Made by a program: the position numbers and the translations under genes. A stretch of DNA of 64,000 nt from Ciborinia camelliae (Eukaryota > Ascomycota > Leotiomycetes > Helotiales > Sclerotiniaceae). The notes under the pieces were generated by a model that was not told the origin of the DNA, searched no databases, and worked only from the letters and a program-made list of their open reading frames with translations. The DNA is taken from assembly GCA_025890175.1 (NCBI GenBank), contig JANPYM010000001.1, positions 895,187 through 959,186 of the forward strand, written 5' to 3'. Within the stretch, counting starts at the first letter, position 1, and each line of letters starts with the position of its first letter. Positions 10,281-23,549 of the stretch are shown here, one piece after another.

Positions 10281-13200
10281 TTGGTAGTTGGTAGTCAAAT
10301 GGATGGCCGTCGTGGAAGTCTCGGAATATATCCCAAATGTTGAGGCTCCCTTGGGCTCTCCTGCGAAGGTTCCAAATCACCTCTTCCATCACATTGAGTG
10401 ATGATTAGATATCCAAATATGAAAACTATTTAGCATCGTAAATACTTTGCATCTTGCACGTCACATCACTTTCCGCTCCTCCTACTTTATACAGTGAATG
10501 TACGTATCCAAAAAGGCAAAATCCTATCCAAACGTTACCATACGCAAAAGCATCTAACTGTTCTCTCTCTTCTCAACAAAAAATCTGCTTGCAATATTAA
10601 ATTGCCAGCTACAGGAGAGCTTTGAAGCCGGTCCGGATACTCCAATACATACTTGGAGACTTTTTGAGATGTGACTATAGATTCATTTCAATTGTACATT
10701 TCTGGTTTCATACGGATGATATGTGATGATTTGTTAACACAGACATGTATCATTTTCTCCTAAAGATACATATATCTATCTTCTTGATTGTAGTTGAGAT
10801 GAGATAAGGTGGTTCAATTTGATCACCCATGGAAGCTTTGTGTTCCCACCTACCTACCTAGGTATTTACTGTATGACTGTATGCATGTTTGCTCTATACT
10901 TCAAATACTGAATGTTTGAGCGGCGATGGAGATTTGGGAAAGGGGATTTTGTGTGGAGTGTGGAGTATGCTTGACATATTGGATGGATGGTTCATGTAAA
11001 GATGTAAAATAGATGATTTGCTGTATTGTATCCCTAGGAGATATATCCAAACCTCAAAATTAACGCAGGGCTGAGAGTCGATCATCTTGTCCGAGCAGTG
11101 AGAATATGAGAGAAGATTGAATAAATGGATAGATTAGGGGTGAATGATGGTTCGTATGTCCATTGCTTATGTTTGAAGATAGCAAAGGGGTTGAATAGTA
11201 TGGCTTGTAGGATGACTTGTGCGAAAACCTGTACGAATATGCCATAGGTGGTATGTATACGAGTCACGAATTGAAAGGGGGTTGGCTTAAAGAGTAAATG
11301 GATAATGGTCGCTATATGGGAGTTTGGCTTTGATCTTGATACCGGTAGAGCGGGTGCGATCCTATTGCCTTTTTTGTGATTCGTTCCAAGTAGGTTTCTG
11401 CTATGTATGAATGTAGCGGGAAATACTATTTGGTTTGATGGTGCTGAACCATGCCTCGAGGTGTAGCTTTGAGCTCTTTGGATGCTACTGTAATGTAGGA
11501 AATTGGAAGTTAAGCCTTATTGATGAGAAAGCTCGAATGAGAAATTATTGAACGCGAAGTGCTGAACATGATGTGCGAGAGTAGTGAATCCATGTATATA
11601 CTATTTCCTAGCAAATACATTTTATTCGGAGATATCGATTAGATCCGAATATCTTATATGTTAGAGGGCCAAACGATAATCCATGGATCTTCATTTGAGA
11701 TTGGAAACAAAGTTCAGGGTGCTGCATGAGAAGTGAAGTACCATATTTCATTTTAATGTGATGGAATGAATATTCTTGTACTGATGTTATGCTCTCATGA
11801 AAGCTCGCTGTTATGCACTTAAGAATGAAAGCCTACTCCGAATGGGCGACTAGAATCAAATACCACTATATTTGATTGTACTTGTTCTTTTCTGAAAATT
11901 TGCTCCGTTCAGTGCAGATGATATAGCTCGCCGAAAGATCTACCATGAGCTTATTGAGTGAGCAGCTACCGGCGATGTCCCCGTCGCTCAAAGCAGAAGT
12001 TGCATTCAAAATTTATCATTCTCTGGCCTCTTTCAAAATCATTTTCTCTATGACGATGTTAACTACACAAATGAATTGCCATCATGATTGTAATGGTGTA
12101 TTTGAGGAAGAATTGCTCTAATAAATGAGAAGGGTGGCATAATTCTTCCTTATTAGATAGAGCAGGAGTAGATACCTAATAGATATCAATCCCCATTTCC
12201 ACTTATATTATCTTTATAGATTTCTTCGATTTCAAACTAATTACACACCTTATACGCAAAATGAGACCTCGTCTTTCATTCTAAATCAACACCCCTTAGA
12301 AAGTTAATCTCACTCTATCTCAAATTAAAATCTATAAAAAATATTTTATTAAATCAAATATTTAAACCATCTATAAAAATAAAATCCAAATCCTATTAAA
12401 AAATAATTCATTTATTATCAAATTCTCATTATCTTATTATTAAACCAAAATAAACAAATCCACTAAAGAATCTTATTTTTAAATTATATTATCTTTTATT
12501 TAAATATCTTTTCTATAGTATATCTCAATATAATACTTACTAAACTTAACCCATACTTCACTTTCAGTATATAAGCACGTATATAAATAAACATTACTTC
12601 AACAAAATGATTTTTACCCCATTCATAATCTATCGTCTCTTCAAACACCTAACATCAACTATCTACAAACAGATGGACATTGCTGAAACATGGATCTGTC
12701 AACTGCAATACCACCCAACCAACCTCCTTCATCTGCACAATTCAAATTTCAGACCTCATCCTACCTTATAGAGCTCGTCGTATCCCCTCACATAATCAAT
12801 CAATAGATCGATCCCATATCGCATCATCCAAGAAAAGCCTATGGAATGTAACTCTGCAGTGTATATCCCAATCATACATGTACTGTAAGGCACAGTCTAT
12901 CGAGGTGGTGGTAAGATGATGTTGGATGGATGGTAATTGCCGCTGCAAATACTGAAGTTCATCCTTCTTCCATCAGCTATCTAGTTAGTTTCCCTTTCAG
13001 AAATACGCAAAGCAACCAATTGGAGACGAGCACTGTATCTGAATTCCTTTCTGGGCAATTTCCCCAACAATACTGATATCATGGAGAATTGGCTTCATTG
13101 GGTAATTTGTATCAAGGTAAGGTCGACTGCATATACATATTTATAGATTCTGTTTTCTATACCACCGCAGACAAAACAAAAGACTTCAAGCACTTAGTGT

Positions 13201-14450
13201 ACAATTCAATGGTACTAGGTAGGCATAGTAAGTACGCTAATAACGTAATATATTGTCTTTTGACTCTTGTCCTGTTGTTTGCGCACAATATTCAAACGTA
13301 TCAAAATGATCAATTGAAAAGAAAAATCGACAACCTAAAGTTTCATCCCCAACGGGCACCGCGTTCACCAAGAAGGGAATAGAATGTTCCAGAAATACCA
13401 GCTTACTTTTTGCAATCCCACATCATGATAGTCCTTCTCCCGGAAAGGAAGGAGCCTTTTCGAGAAAACGAAGTCGTCTTTATTGCGAACTCCAAATTCG
13501 TTCTCCGATTGTAATACTCCAATGTTAGAACGATGGACCGAATTAGGTGAGTTCTGCAGGAACAGGCAGCACTTGCCTTACCTCTACACCCCGCCCCCAA
13601 ACTATACCCCGGGGTGAAAAAATTCTTCAAAAAGAGGCACAGGCTGATGTTGTGGCGCCGTCTTACGACGTCTTGATTAGAGATATAGCAACAGTAAGTG
13701 TAACCTATTACCTTCCTCATGTTCCAATTCGTAGTTGGCCATCCACGAAATCGCCAAAAGGATTTTGAAACTCTCACACTCGATATGACATTGCAACGTT
13801 TTTTACTGCATGCAATTTATGCAGACTTTATATAATGTCAGCCGTGCATTCTCTATGCCATCGAAGGATCTGGCGTATGTTTGTCATACCACACTCGTAC
13901 TATATTCTCGTACATGAATTCCTCTCGCAGGATTCGACGCTGTTTTCTCTCGTTCGATATGTGGGGGTTTTTTGGTATCGGTGTATGTAATTGATGACAT
14001 GGAGGGGCCGTCATCGTCATGGCGGGCATATATAATCAATGGTTTTAATTGAAGGGGAATGAGTGGAGGGGAAGGTAATCTGCTGACTGAGATAAGATGC
14101 TAAAGTGTGACAAAAAGAGAAAATCGGTTTATAGGAACCTGATGTCGGTATGCTATGAATTAACTTCCTTGCCTTGACATTGCATTCATCCCAACTCAAA
14201 TAACCTTCTGAGTAAGGCGTGAGGATGGGTGCGCCATGTGGGTGCTTGAAGCTAGAGAAATTTTAAAAGAAGTATTTCTGATATTCGAGTGCTGTTGGTG
14301 ATAGAGCGGCATCTACTTCTTTTCGAGAGTGTTTTGTAAGTTGGGGGTATCTCCATAATGAGACTAGTAAGAATAGACTGACTCACCCCAGTGTTATGAT
14401 ATCCTCATCCCAAATGGTATGGTGTATAAAATTCGAGATATTGAAGCCAA
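10281..14450. other. Gene-poor region, about 4.2 kb
   Basis: No gene is supported on either strand. The PRP28 3' UTR occupies the start. A TACCTAGGTA palindrome is at 10855-10864. An AT-rich island spans about 12290-12600. The other open frames are short, overlap on both strands and lack domains. Confidence 0.55.
12290..12600. other. AT-rich island
   Basis: About 300 bp made mostly of A and T with few G, unlike both flanks. It could be a remnant of repeat-induced point mutation, or simply a low-complexity spacer. No coding signal or terminal repeats are seen. Confidence 0.5.
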
Positions 14451-15282
14451 ATGAAATTCGTAGTTAATATTTGGTCTCATTTGATTGGGGCCGTGCTGGT
14501 TGTCACACTGCCAGTGTATCTGTACAAGGCTGAGATACGGCCTCGATTTGCTGTCGCTACTCAGGCAGATATGGTAGTTTGTGGAATATACTTTGTAGGA
14601 GTGACGATATACTTTTGCTTGTCAGCATTGTTAGTCATGTCTCCTTTGGCCCATGAGGTTTCGTGACCGATGCCATCTGTAGGTACCATTCCATCACGAA
14701 TCATTGCCAACGAATGGATACATTTGAAGCTCAGCTGGATTTCAGGGAGCCATACTCTTGATGTGGGGAGAAACAGTTCCTCTTGTAGACTACGGTTTCT
14801 ATTGTGACACCGCAATCCATAGATACTTCTACTGGGCTGACCTTCCTGCCCATCGCAGGGTAAAGAAAACTAACTTGAATAAGTTATCACTACCAGCAAT
14901 CGCCTGCTCAATATCTACCTTTCAACACACTTTCGAGATCCATATCTTCGACCTGTGCGAACTGCGACTTTTGGAAGCTTGGCCTTGTTCATCATGGTGC
15001 CTGGCATTCATAGTGCGGCCATATATGGCTGGCAAATACAAAATAAGCGTACGGGAATTACCAGGTGCAACAGCATATACCATCAAAGTAAGCGACGAAA
15101 CTCCTTCAAAGATGCTACCATTCCAGGTTCTGAACAGGACAGCGTCCCGGGCGTTGATCCAACAAAACATTCGACCTTTTCGGAGCTCCTCATCAACTTT
15201 TCACATAATGGTGGTGCTTGGAGCTCTCGTGTATACCAAAGGTATTTTGCAAGCATTTGACTTCGTCCATGCATACGATTAA
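14451..15282 (+). pseudogene. Decayed PAQR (adiponectin receptor / hemolysin III / IZH) family pseudogene
   Basis: Fragments of a seven-helix PAQR protein run in order along one strand but in different frames. At 14463-14640: NIWSHLIGAVL, then YLYKAEIRPRF and two hydrophobic segments. At about 14730 the residues QLDF appear in one frame, and after a one-base loss near 14742 LLMWGETVPLVDYGFYCD continues in another. At about 14896 AIACSISTFQ follows a plausible remnant intron. Another one-base loss near 14935 shifts into RPVRTATFGSLALF and IYGWQIQNKR. FHIMVVLGALVYTKG and LQAFDFVHA close at about 15200-15280. At least three or four indels and one TGA disrupt it, and the N-terminal domain is not visible. 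Functional PAQR proteins act in membranes in zinc and lipid homeostasis. This copy cannot make one. Confidence 0.85.
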
Positions 15283-16286
15283 ACATAGAGCCGATGAACA
15301 TACCGCTTTCTTCGGATACCGCCTTCTTCGGATACCGCCAGAACCGACCTTGCGATGGCATGATCGTCTTCTTCACCGTCCACAACATTTCAAGGATCGT
15401 ACTTCGGGCCAGACTTCCACCCACAATCTCTCTGTTTCATAAAACCTCGTGAGTTTGAGGACCCATGGCAATCTAACGGCATATCCGGATGTGGAAAGAA
15501 TATCACAGCGTATATAGCACACGGGCCTGAATATTTGAAGGTCATTGAAAACGAGATAAAAGGTATCGGCACTTTTGGTCTCAATTTGAAGAAAAGGCGA
15601 GACACGTGTACAAAAAAGGTTCACCTACTTTCATATCGATATCTAAGCTTGTGGGGAATGACAAGTACTGTATATATTTGAGTGCATAATTAATATCCAT
15701 AATATATCACTAGAGTATCTATCGTAGACCGCATGAACTTTTTGATACTTCACAGTTCAAACAGAGGATAGCTTCTTCATGCATATGCTTTACCTAGCTT
15801 GGTGTGCCAAAGTTTGATCTTCCATACGGCATAAACTTCCGCAGCAAATCATAACACGAATGGATATGGGATTATATTTCCCCACCCGATTTCTCTGCGG
15901 CATCAACCACGAATGGTCCGGTTCATGCGATGCTTGACAGCTTTTGCAATATATATCTATATGAAAAAACTGTATGTACATGGAAAGATTGGAAATGGTA
16001 ATGGATATTGAAAGGAACAAGGTCATGGATGCTGTCATTGAAATTGTTCTGCGAACCATTAAAAGCTTCGTGAAACGTTCTCGAAGGCCCATCAATAAGG
16101 TTCGCGGATATATTATTATTATTCTCCCTCCAAAAGTATACGGAGTAGTAGCAAGTAGACTAGTAATATACTATCGGTGAACATGGTACGCTTTTGAAAT
16201 AGATATCCGTGGCTGCATACAAAAAGTGGAGTAGGTATGTATGAAAGTTTGTATATCCATATAGATGTACGGATGTATTGCCATTG

Positions 16287-16356
16287 TATGGATGTATGGA
16301 TGTATATCCAGGATGTATGGATGTATGGATGTATGGATGAGTGGATGAGTGGATGC
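16287..16356 (+). repeat. GGATGTAT/GGATGAGT tandem microsatellite
   Basis: Imperfect tandem units of GTATGGAT, drifting to GGATGAGT at the right end. The open frames it creates on the minus strand (His/Ile/Thr-rich) are repeat artefacts. Confidence 0.85.
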
Positions 16357-16768
16357 CATGCCACTGGAGTCTGGAATCTGGATGGTTATCACTTATTACT
16401 CTTATGAACTTCCGAAGTTTTGTTGTGCGGGAGAAACGAGGAAGCGAGAAACAAGAAACATTAATAGGGAAATAATAATAATCAATCATCTTCCCAAAAA
16501 AGAGGTGCAGGGTATCAAGTAGTGTATTATATATGGAGCTACTAGTTGACGGTAAGGGTATCTGATTTGGCAGCGGACGGGTCCTCATTTATTTGGATAC
16601 CGGAAGGCCAATAGTGTTACTAGTGTACCAGAACTTCGACATAGACGGACATGGATTTATAAAGTACTGTACCTACATATCGGGATAGATCATAGAAAAT
16701 CTATCTCGCTACATATCAATCATCTCGAGTCTTGACTCTTGAGTCATCTTTAGAACGTTCGAACGTTC

Positions 16769-16782
16769 GAACTTCGAAGTTC
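16769..16782. repeat. Perfect 14-bp palindrome beside two GAACGTTC palindromes
   Basis: GAACTTCGAAGTTC reads the same on both strands. It directly follows two overlapping GAACGTTC units (16753-16768). Similar TTCGAAG-rich sequence recurs at about 21817-21846. Function unknown. Confidence 0.8.
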
Positions 16783-16826
16783 TCACCCCTCACAATCGGT
16801 GTTCCAAACCTTCTTTTCTAGGGCTC

Positions 16827-16853
16827 ACGGGTGACGGGTGACGGGTGACGGGC
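16827..16853 (+). repeat. GGTGACG tandem repeat
   Basis: Three near-perfect 7-bp units of GGTGACG. Simple repeat. Confidence 0.8.
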
Positions 16854-19800
16854 AATGGCATACCTAATGTAGTCTACGGATTCTTAGAAGAGGGACTACT
16901 GTACGGTAATTGATAAGAACTACCGACAACAGTATCACAAATTCAGAGGTCACAATAATGCAGGTGTAATACAAACCCACTTCGGCCTTAGAAGTTAGAT
17001 TTACATCACCCAACCGTCGGGTTGCGGAGTGATCCTCAAATGATTTGTCCTTGAATAATAGCCTCGAATAGCTGATTATTGACATTTGAAGACCCACTTT
17101 TCTGAATGAAGTTTGTTGCGAAATTCGAATTATAGTAGATGATGATAACGAGACATGTACATCTTCCCAAGGAAGGGAGCTCTTGTATAAGTTATATTGG
17201 ATTAGACCCGTACAATCAGGGCAAAGGTTATAAGCTGTTATCGATAGTTTAAGCTTTTTGCCGCCACGCTCAGGCTGTAGAATAGAATACAGTAAGACAT
17301 ATCAGTGGCAAACATTTGAAAATGTTATTGTACTATCAAGGAAGAATTTGTATCCGTAAATTACTTCTCCAACATGTTTGAAACCTTTTCTTCCTTCTAT
17401 CCGAACAACGTCTCGCTCGCTTACAGCCATAAGTTCTTGGGCTTAACGGTGAGCCTCGATATATAATCTATAATCCTCGAGGGTAGGGATAAATCTGGGG
17501 TTTTTGGAACAAGTCCAGTCCTTCCTCGGTCATTCTTTCCAGCCAGCATTAGAATAATAGTGCCGTATAGGTGTACTCTTTGGACACTGAAAGAAAGATT
17601 TTGGGGATCATAGTGACCTCAGGATGCAACTCTAACCCGTAAATAAGAACTTTTGAGGCTTCGAGCCTTCCAAACCCAGGGCAATCGCATTTAGTACCTG
17701 TGCGAATCTATGATCTATAAGAATATGTCATGTATTGTACCTATTGTACCTTCTATCATTTGCTGGTGATTCAGATCATCCAGACCCTGAGACCAAAATC
17801 CTCGAGCAGAACTTAAATGAGGGATATTTCATAATCTCATAGAAAAGCGTGTTATACAGGTAGTCTGTAGATAGTTCCTCGACCCACTTCGGCTGGTCCC
17901 TATAATTCCCATTTAATATGACCAAAAGAATGGTGCCAGTGAACATCATCTCTAGTAGGTAGAGTCGTAGCATTCATTCCCGGGTCCCGTTACGCTGGGA
18001 CATCTGACAAACGTCTTTCTTTGCATGAAGCCCATCCGTTGACAACTGATTTGGATAGCCAGGAGAATTGCTCCACATAAATCGATGGTACCTCAAGACT
18101 GAATGAACGAGGGCATCAGGAATTCAAGACCCGAGACCCGCGAGTGGGTCATCGTAGATTCGGGCGAGATTGAAAATCATTTTGAACTGAACCAAAGAAC
18201 AAGAGCCCAGGCCGCCAGACTCTCCAGCCAGCGGCCAGGCTAGGGTTTGGGACTCTAGGAATGAGCCCCCGCCGACTAGTCCGTCTGGCGTGATATGGTA
18301 GTATGCTCCATACCTTCTTTTACCATGGGAACAAGTGAAGAAACTTCAGATGACAAAGGTAATTCTTAAATGGGATGGACAGAAAAATCAAGACAAGAGT
18401 TATCTATGAAGTGAGGATTTGAACTTGGCTTTCTAGATTGACAGGTTTATGTAGTTCCTGCTTTTTTGACGCAAGAATAAAAGATATTCATACATGCATA
18501 TGCCTCCAAAACTTTTATTTTTTTTGTACCTGCATCGTTCCTGCAGTAGCAATCAGCAGGTTTTTGATAGGGTGGTGGGCATATGTAATGAGGCCATTCA
18601 TTGCCCGATTGGTGAATAATATTAAATGGGTATGGATATAGAAAACTGCCATAACTGACCGATAAGAAAACGGATTTTTGAACGGAAAGCCATTAGAATA
18701 ATGACCACCCACCTAGAACCCTTACACTCTTTCACCGCGACTATGAACTTGCTGGGTCGTGGACAAGGGCTCAAGGCTTCAAGGCTTCAGAAGTTCAGGG
18801 CTCAGGGCTCAGGAGCCGGGCTCCCTAGTAAGCTTCATATCGCAACTTCTTCTGGAAGTCCAAGAAATGGATTCTATAGATTCGGTGGTATGATATCCAT
18901 GTCAGCAATCCAGTACGAAGTACAGGTACCAGAAATACTACCTTATTATGCAGGCGTCGGTCAAATCAGATACAACTTGCACCAGCCTCAAATAGAAAAG
19001 AAGCACAAAATTCTATCTTGAGAGGGTTGGCGTCGTTGGATATGTACCTATTTGACAAAAAGCAGCAAGCGAATCCATTCCAAAAAGGAAAATCATTCTC
19101 TCCGCGCCCCGGAAGCTTTAATAAAAAGGGCTCTATGTTTAGATCGGCTATGTACGGAGTACAAACCTGTATTTAATATTAGATAAAAAATGTATACAGC
19201 AGAGTACTACTTTTTATACAACATACAAAGTACAATACGCCCAGCCAGTAGTAGAATGATACTGATGATGATTGTCGGACCTGTACAGCTACTACTAACA
19301 AATTCTAATGCCTTTACTCCGTTGAAAAGTTTGTTTTGTGAAAGAAGCTAGAGCACTCAACTTCTCAAGTAGTGTAGGTACCTAGGTTGTAGGTTAACAT
19401 ACCTAGCACTTCATTATATGACAATAATGAAAACTACCATTATTGACAGGCTGTGAGAATTGGGCGAAACGCTGTGCATTATTGGAAAAATATGTGCATT
19501 CATTCATTTTTATGCAACCCGACCATCTTTTTCCACTTGGGGCTTCATTCTATCGTAAAGGTTATCACCTGTGACCTTATCGATTAAATGATCAGGTGGT
19601 AAAAGGTGTCTGGTGGTATGAGGTCACATGCAATCTTCATATAGTAATGATGTTGCCATGTTAGTGGAAGTTTTTCAATCAAGGTTCACCCCGATGCGAG
19701 CGATAGTCCAATATGCGGCCTAATCGTATCGTTCGGGCGATAATAATATAGATCATCTCAAAAGCTGGCGTCTAAAGGCCACCTAAGACTTAAGTTTGTC

Positions 19801-22320
19801 TCCGTTTGACTCGTCTCATATTATTTGACTTTACTCAAGGCTCAAGCGTGTTCACATGAGAGACAGCGTTTCCATTGCTAAGTTCCAGACTGCGGCTATA
19901 AACTTTCTTTTGCGGGCCGGAATTTTAGCTAGGTGGGCGGCTATTAGGAGTGCCAACCTGCAGCGTGTATCTAATTTCTACCAAGTAAGCCTATACGATT
20001 GTAACTCTAAAAGATCTCTGAATAGTGGCTTGTCAGCATAAGGAATTGACGAAGTCAGGACTAATCAGTTTTATGATATATCTAGCGGGAGGCGGGGAGA
20101 CTGTCTGACCTTACCGGTTTATCAAGAGCAGGAGAGAAAGATCGTTTCATCTTTTTCTTGATGGCGTCTTAAGATCAATTCTCTGCAGTAGACGCGGGGC
20201 AAAGCGCTTTTAAAGGAAGCTGAAGGAGGGCTGAACCCAAGGATCATTTATCGATAGGACAGATAAAAAAAATTGATCTGGGGGTCATGAATAGGAAGGA
20301 AGGAAGGAAGGATTGATGCATATTGGAGATGCATAAGATGTCATCTAAGGTTACCTCCAGGCTCCGGCGAAACTACTTGATAGGAGCAGTAAGCTGCGCA
20401 AGATCTGTTTGAACTTGGAAATTAGTACTGTAGTTGTACTGTAGTTGCACAAGAAAAAAGGTAGATAACAAGATGTGATAGGTTAAGAACCATGCCGCCG
20501 AGACTAAAAAGAAGGATATACATGTAGCCAATGAGCTGGAGACGTGAGCTAAATCGAGGTACCAGACTTTGCAACATGCATGATGGTAAAAGAAAGTTGT
20601 TGGGTAGTTGAGGTAGCGTTGTTGGAATCACACACTTTAGAATCATGTATATATCCCAAAAAGGTCTTTTCCTGCATCTTGGGGGTGTGCTTCGCGATGT
20701 GAATGGCCATTAACGTGTTTCGCGTTTTCGCTTTTCGTTTTTCCCTTTTATTCATTCCTTTTGCATTTGCAGCTGGAGTTTTGAATCATCAAATAGGAAT
20801 GAGATAAAACAACATTTCGGAAAGCTTAGGTTGTCATGTCTAGAAGTTTCCTAGACCTCCAGCTAGCTATGTTTCCATTCGGATTCAGATATCTTGTTCT
20901 TGAAGTTGATTCGCATCGCAAATCGGAGAAGGCGCATTGGATAGAGGGGCCTGCTAACCTGTTAACATCAATCACTCCAATGGATTGCAGAATTCTATTG
21001 GCATTATTATTATTAGTATATCGTGGACCAGATTTCTCTTCAATGCGGCAGGGCTGGGGTAAGGTGGGCTGTGTAGCCTGTGTGTAAAGTACAGTACCTA
21101 GTTATTGATTACCTAGATATCAATGTCATCAATGATATACGACTGTCCTGTATGGACCATCAAGCAAACGTCATCGAGACCAAGAGTAAAATAATATCCA
21201 AACTTATCTATTTTCTATCTATTGAAACGAAATAACGAAAATGGTTTCAAAGTTGTCTACCGCATGTGTTGAGTTTTGTATGTATGCAGCATGCATTATA
21301 TAGCATTAGGAAATGCCTATGTATGTCTATTGACGGGAACCCCAAGGTTTCTGGAATAAGGAATGTGTTTTTTGGGTTCCGAATAATGTGCTGGTCGCAA
21401 TCTCCGCCCATCAATCATTACCGGTATAGGTTGAGATCCACCATCATCAATCATTTTTTTGGATTTTGACTGGCAGTATGGCACTGGCACTGGCATGGGC
21501 ACGAATCAATTGAAATGGCATCTACCGTGGTTGTACGGATTGTTGTATTATTGTTGTACCTTGATAACCTTGATAACCTTGATGAATCCAATAGTTACCC
21601 AAGTTACAAGTAGTAGGTAGAGTAGAGCTGAAGTTTATGTTAGTTAGTACTATTAGCAAATGCAGCGGAAGTATTTAACTTTTATTAACTTTTAACTACA
21701 TAACCATGTACTCCAGTCTCCAGCTGTATTGTAATTTGTATACCAAACGTTATTGTATGACTTCAAAAGATACGCAAATAGTGAACCAATCGAAGGCGAC
21801 AGTGATGGGATGCGGTGTTCGAGTTCGAAGTTCGACCGTTCGAAGAGATACCCAGTAGAGACCATACTCGTAAGTTGCAACTCGTACTTGTTCATCACCT
21901 AGGTACTTTAGGTCCACCAGAGCCCTTTTCGAAGTCAAAGATCCTAACCGTTTTCTTATTATTACAGTATTATTATTGTGTTGTGGTCATGTCGTGTCGT
22001 ATAAGAAATTCATTTGTTCGTATGGATAATAATGCTCTGATGCGATGCCACTCCCACTACCTTACCTATGGATACTACTACCCTCTACTCTCGTCTATCA
22101 TTCGGGCTTATGCATGCATAATGCTCTTCGGTCGTGCGCCTCCAAATCTTCTCGCCGCTTTTTCATGTTAGGTATGAAGAGAAAAGAAAGAAAATGGGAT
22201 AATAATAGTAATAATAATAATGATAATAAAAATAAGAAGAATAATAATATCTAACAATAATAAAATGAAATAATGAAAGTGGCTTGATATCCATTGATGC
22301 TCGCTCGCTCAAGTTAATAA

Positions 22321-22347
22321 GTAGGTAGGTAGGTAGGTAGGTAGGTA
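22321..22347 (+). repeat. GTAG microsatellite
   Basis: Six to seven uninterrupted GTAG units. Related GGTA/TACC tracts recur throughout the spacers of this window. Confidence 0.9.
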
Positions 22348-23463
22348 AATGTCAGTAGGTAATGGGTAATCATTGGTCATTCATTAACCTAATAAGAGTT
22401 AAAGAGTAAAGGGTAGAGTCTGGTAGACATTACTTTAGCCATTCATGACCGCCTCTCTCCTTTCAATATCGAGACCCTAGTATTGCGTGGATATACGGAG
22501 TATGGACTACTCTATCCCATGTCTGGTAATAATATATATCCTCTACTCTTCTCCACTTCATTATTCACACCTGGCATAGTACAGTACGTACCACCCGAGC
22601 AACCAGAAATGAATCCACCATGGTTGCTAATCCACCAGAAAATCCAAAAAGTTCCCGGAGAATCATCACTTTCTTAATGGGTAATAGCGTCGAACACGAA
22701 AATACTAGGATTCTGAATCCACAACTGTACTAGATTTAGAAATTTCCATACCACTCCATCAGACTATTCTTCCATCCCATCTCAATTGCTGCCGGTTCCC
22801 CCAGACAGGGTCCTGGACGCCGACTAACCACATCCACCCACTCTCACCCACTCATTGCTTTCTTGTTCCTGGCCCACCCGTTTCCCATGCTTTCGCCTGA
22901 GACTTGGCCTTTCGGTCTCAGTGTCTATCTTACCTTCTATCACTCTCGTTGATCTTTCGAGATCTTTACTTTATTTGCAGGGTCCCCATCACCACCTTCG
23001 TTTGTTCCCATATTCTTCTTATACCGACTAACGGCTTCCTTCTTGTAACTCAATCTTTTTGGAACATCTTCGACTTGTGCTTTTTATATCATAAGCCTCC
23101 TCGAACTTCTTCCGTACCTTCCTTTGGCATCCTGCTATTGCTTTTACTCTATTATCTTGAACTCATCGAAATCCAACTCTCGATAATCCACCATACTGAA
23201 CCGAACCATTGTGTCGATATCAATCCTTCCTACAGACAGCGAGCCTATGTATAATCAGTTAATCCAACATTCCCACTATTAGACAGATCTCTCTGCAGCT
23301 GTTGTTCGTCCTTCTTTACCTGCGAAGCCTTGTATTACTTGATTTAGCATCGACATCTTGACCAAACGTGGTCTACCAACCAAGTACCTTTCCGAGTGTA
23401 CTATATAATCTGCCAAACAAACCCAACTAAAATATTAAACCTTTTAAGATAAAACTCAAACCG

Positions 23464-23520
23464 GTATGTTGTGCTTGGACATAACGGACTAGTGAAAGGA
23501 ATGCAACTGACGTCTTGCAG
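23464..23520 (+). other. Putative 5' UTR intron of the C2H2 gene
   Basis: GTATGT donor, CAACTGAC branch-like site and TTGCAG acceptor define a 57-nt intron ending 29 bp before the ATG at 23550. It is inferred from splice signals only. Confidence 0.55.
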
Positions 23521-23549
23521 ACCAGCCGAGAACTCAAGGGATAACCACT

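Larger units (their letters stand above)
15283..23463. other. Gene-poor region, about 8.2 kb
   Basis: No gene is supported. Open frames are short and mostly low complexity. The region holds a GGATGTAT tandem tract (16287-16356), a GGTGACG repeat (16827-16853), a 14-bp perfect palindrome (16769-16782), a GGAA run (20296-20312), AAT-rich sequence (22200-22260) and a GTAG run (22321-22347). From about 22800 it becomes pyrimidine-rich and probably forms the promoter and long leader of the downstream zinc-finger gene. Confidence 0.5.

Noticed and set aside
16119..16588. Minus-strand His/Ile/Thr-rich frames
   Set aside because: They are translations of the GTATGGAT microsatellite.
18405..18450. 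Possible tRNA T-loop (GTTCAAATCC on the minus strand)
   Set aside because: The flanking five bases on each side do not pair as a T-stem and no anticodon or acceptor arm can be formed.
22904..23254. 116-aa hydrophobic plus-strand frame upstream of the C2H2 gene
   Set aside because: It starts at TTG, and its Leu/Phe/Ser bias follows from the pyrimidine-rich leader DNA.
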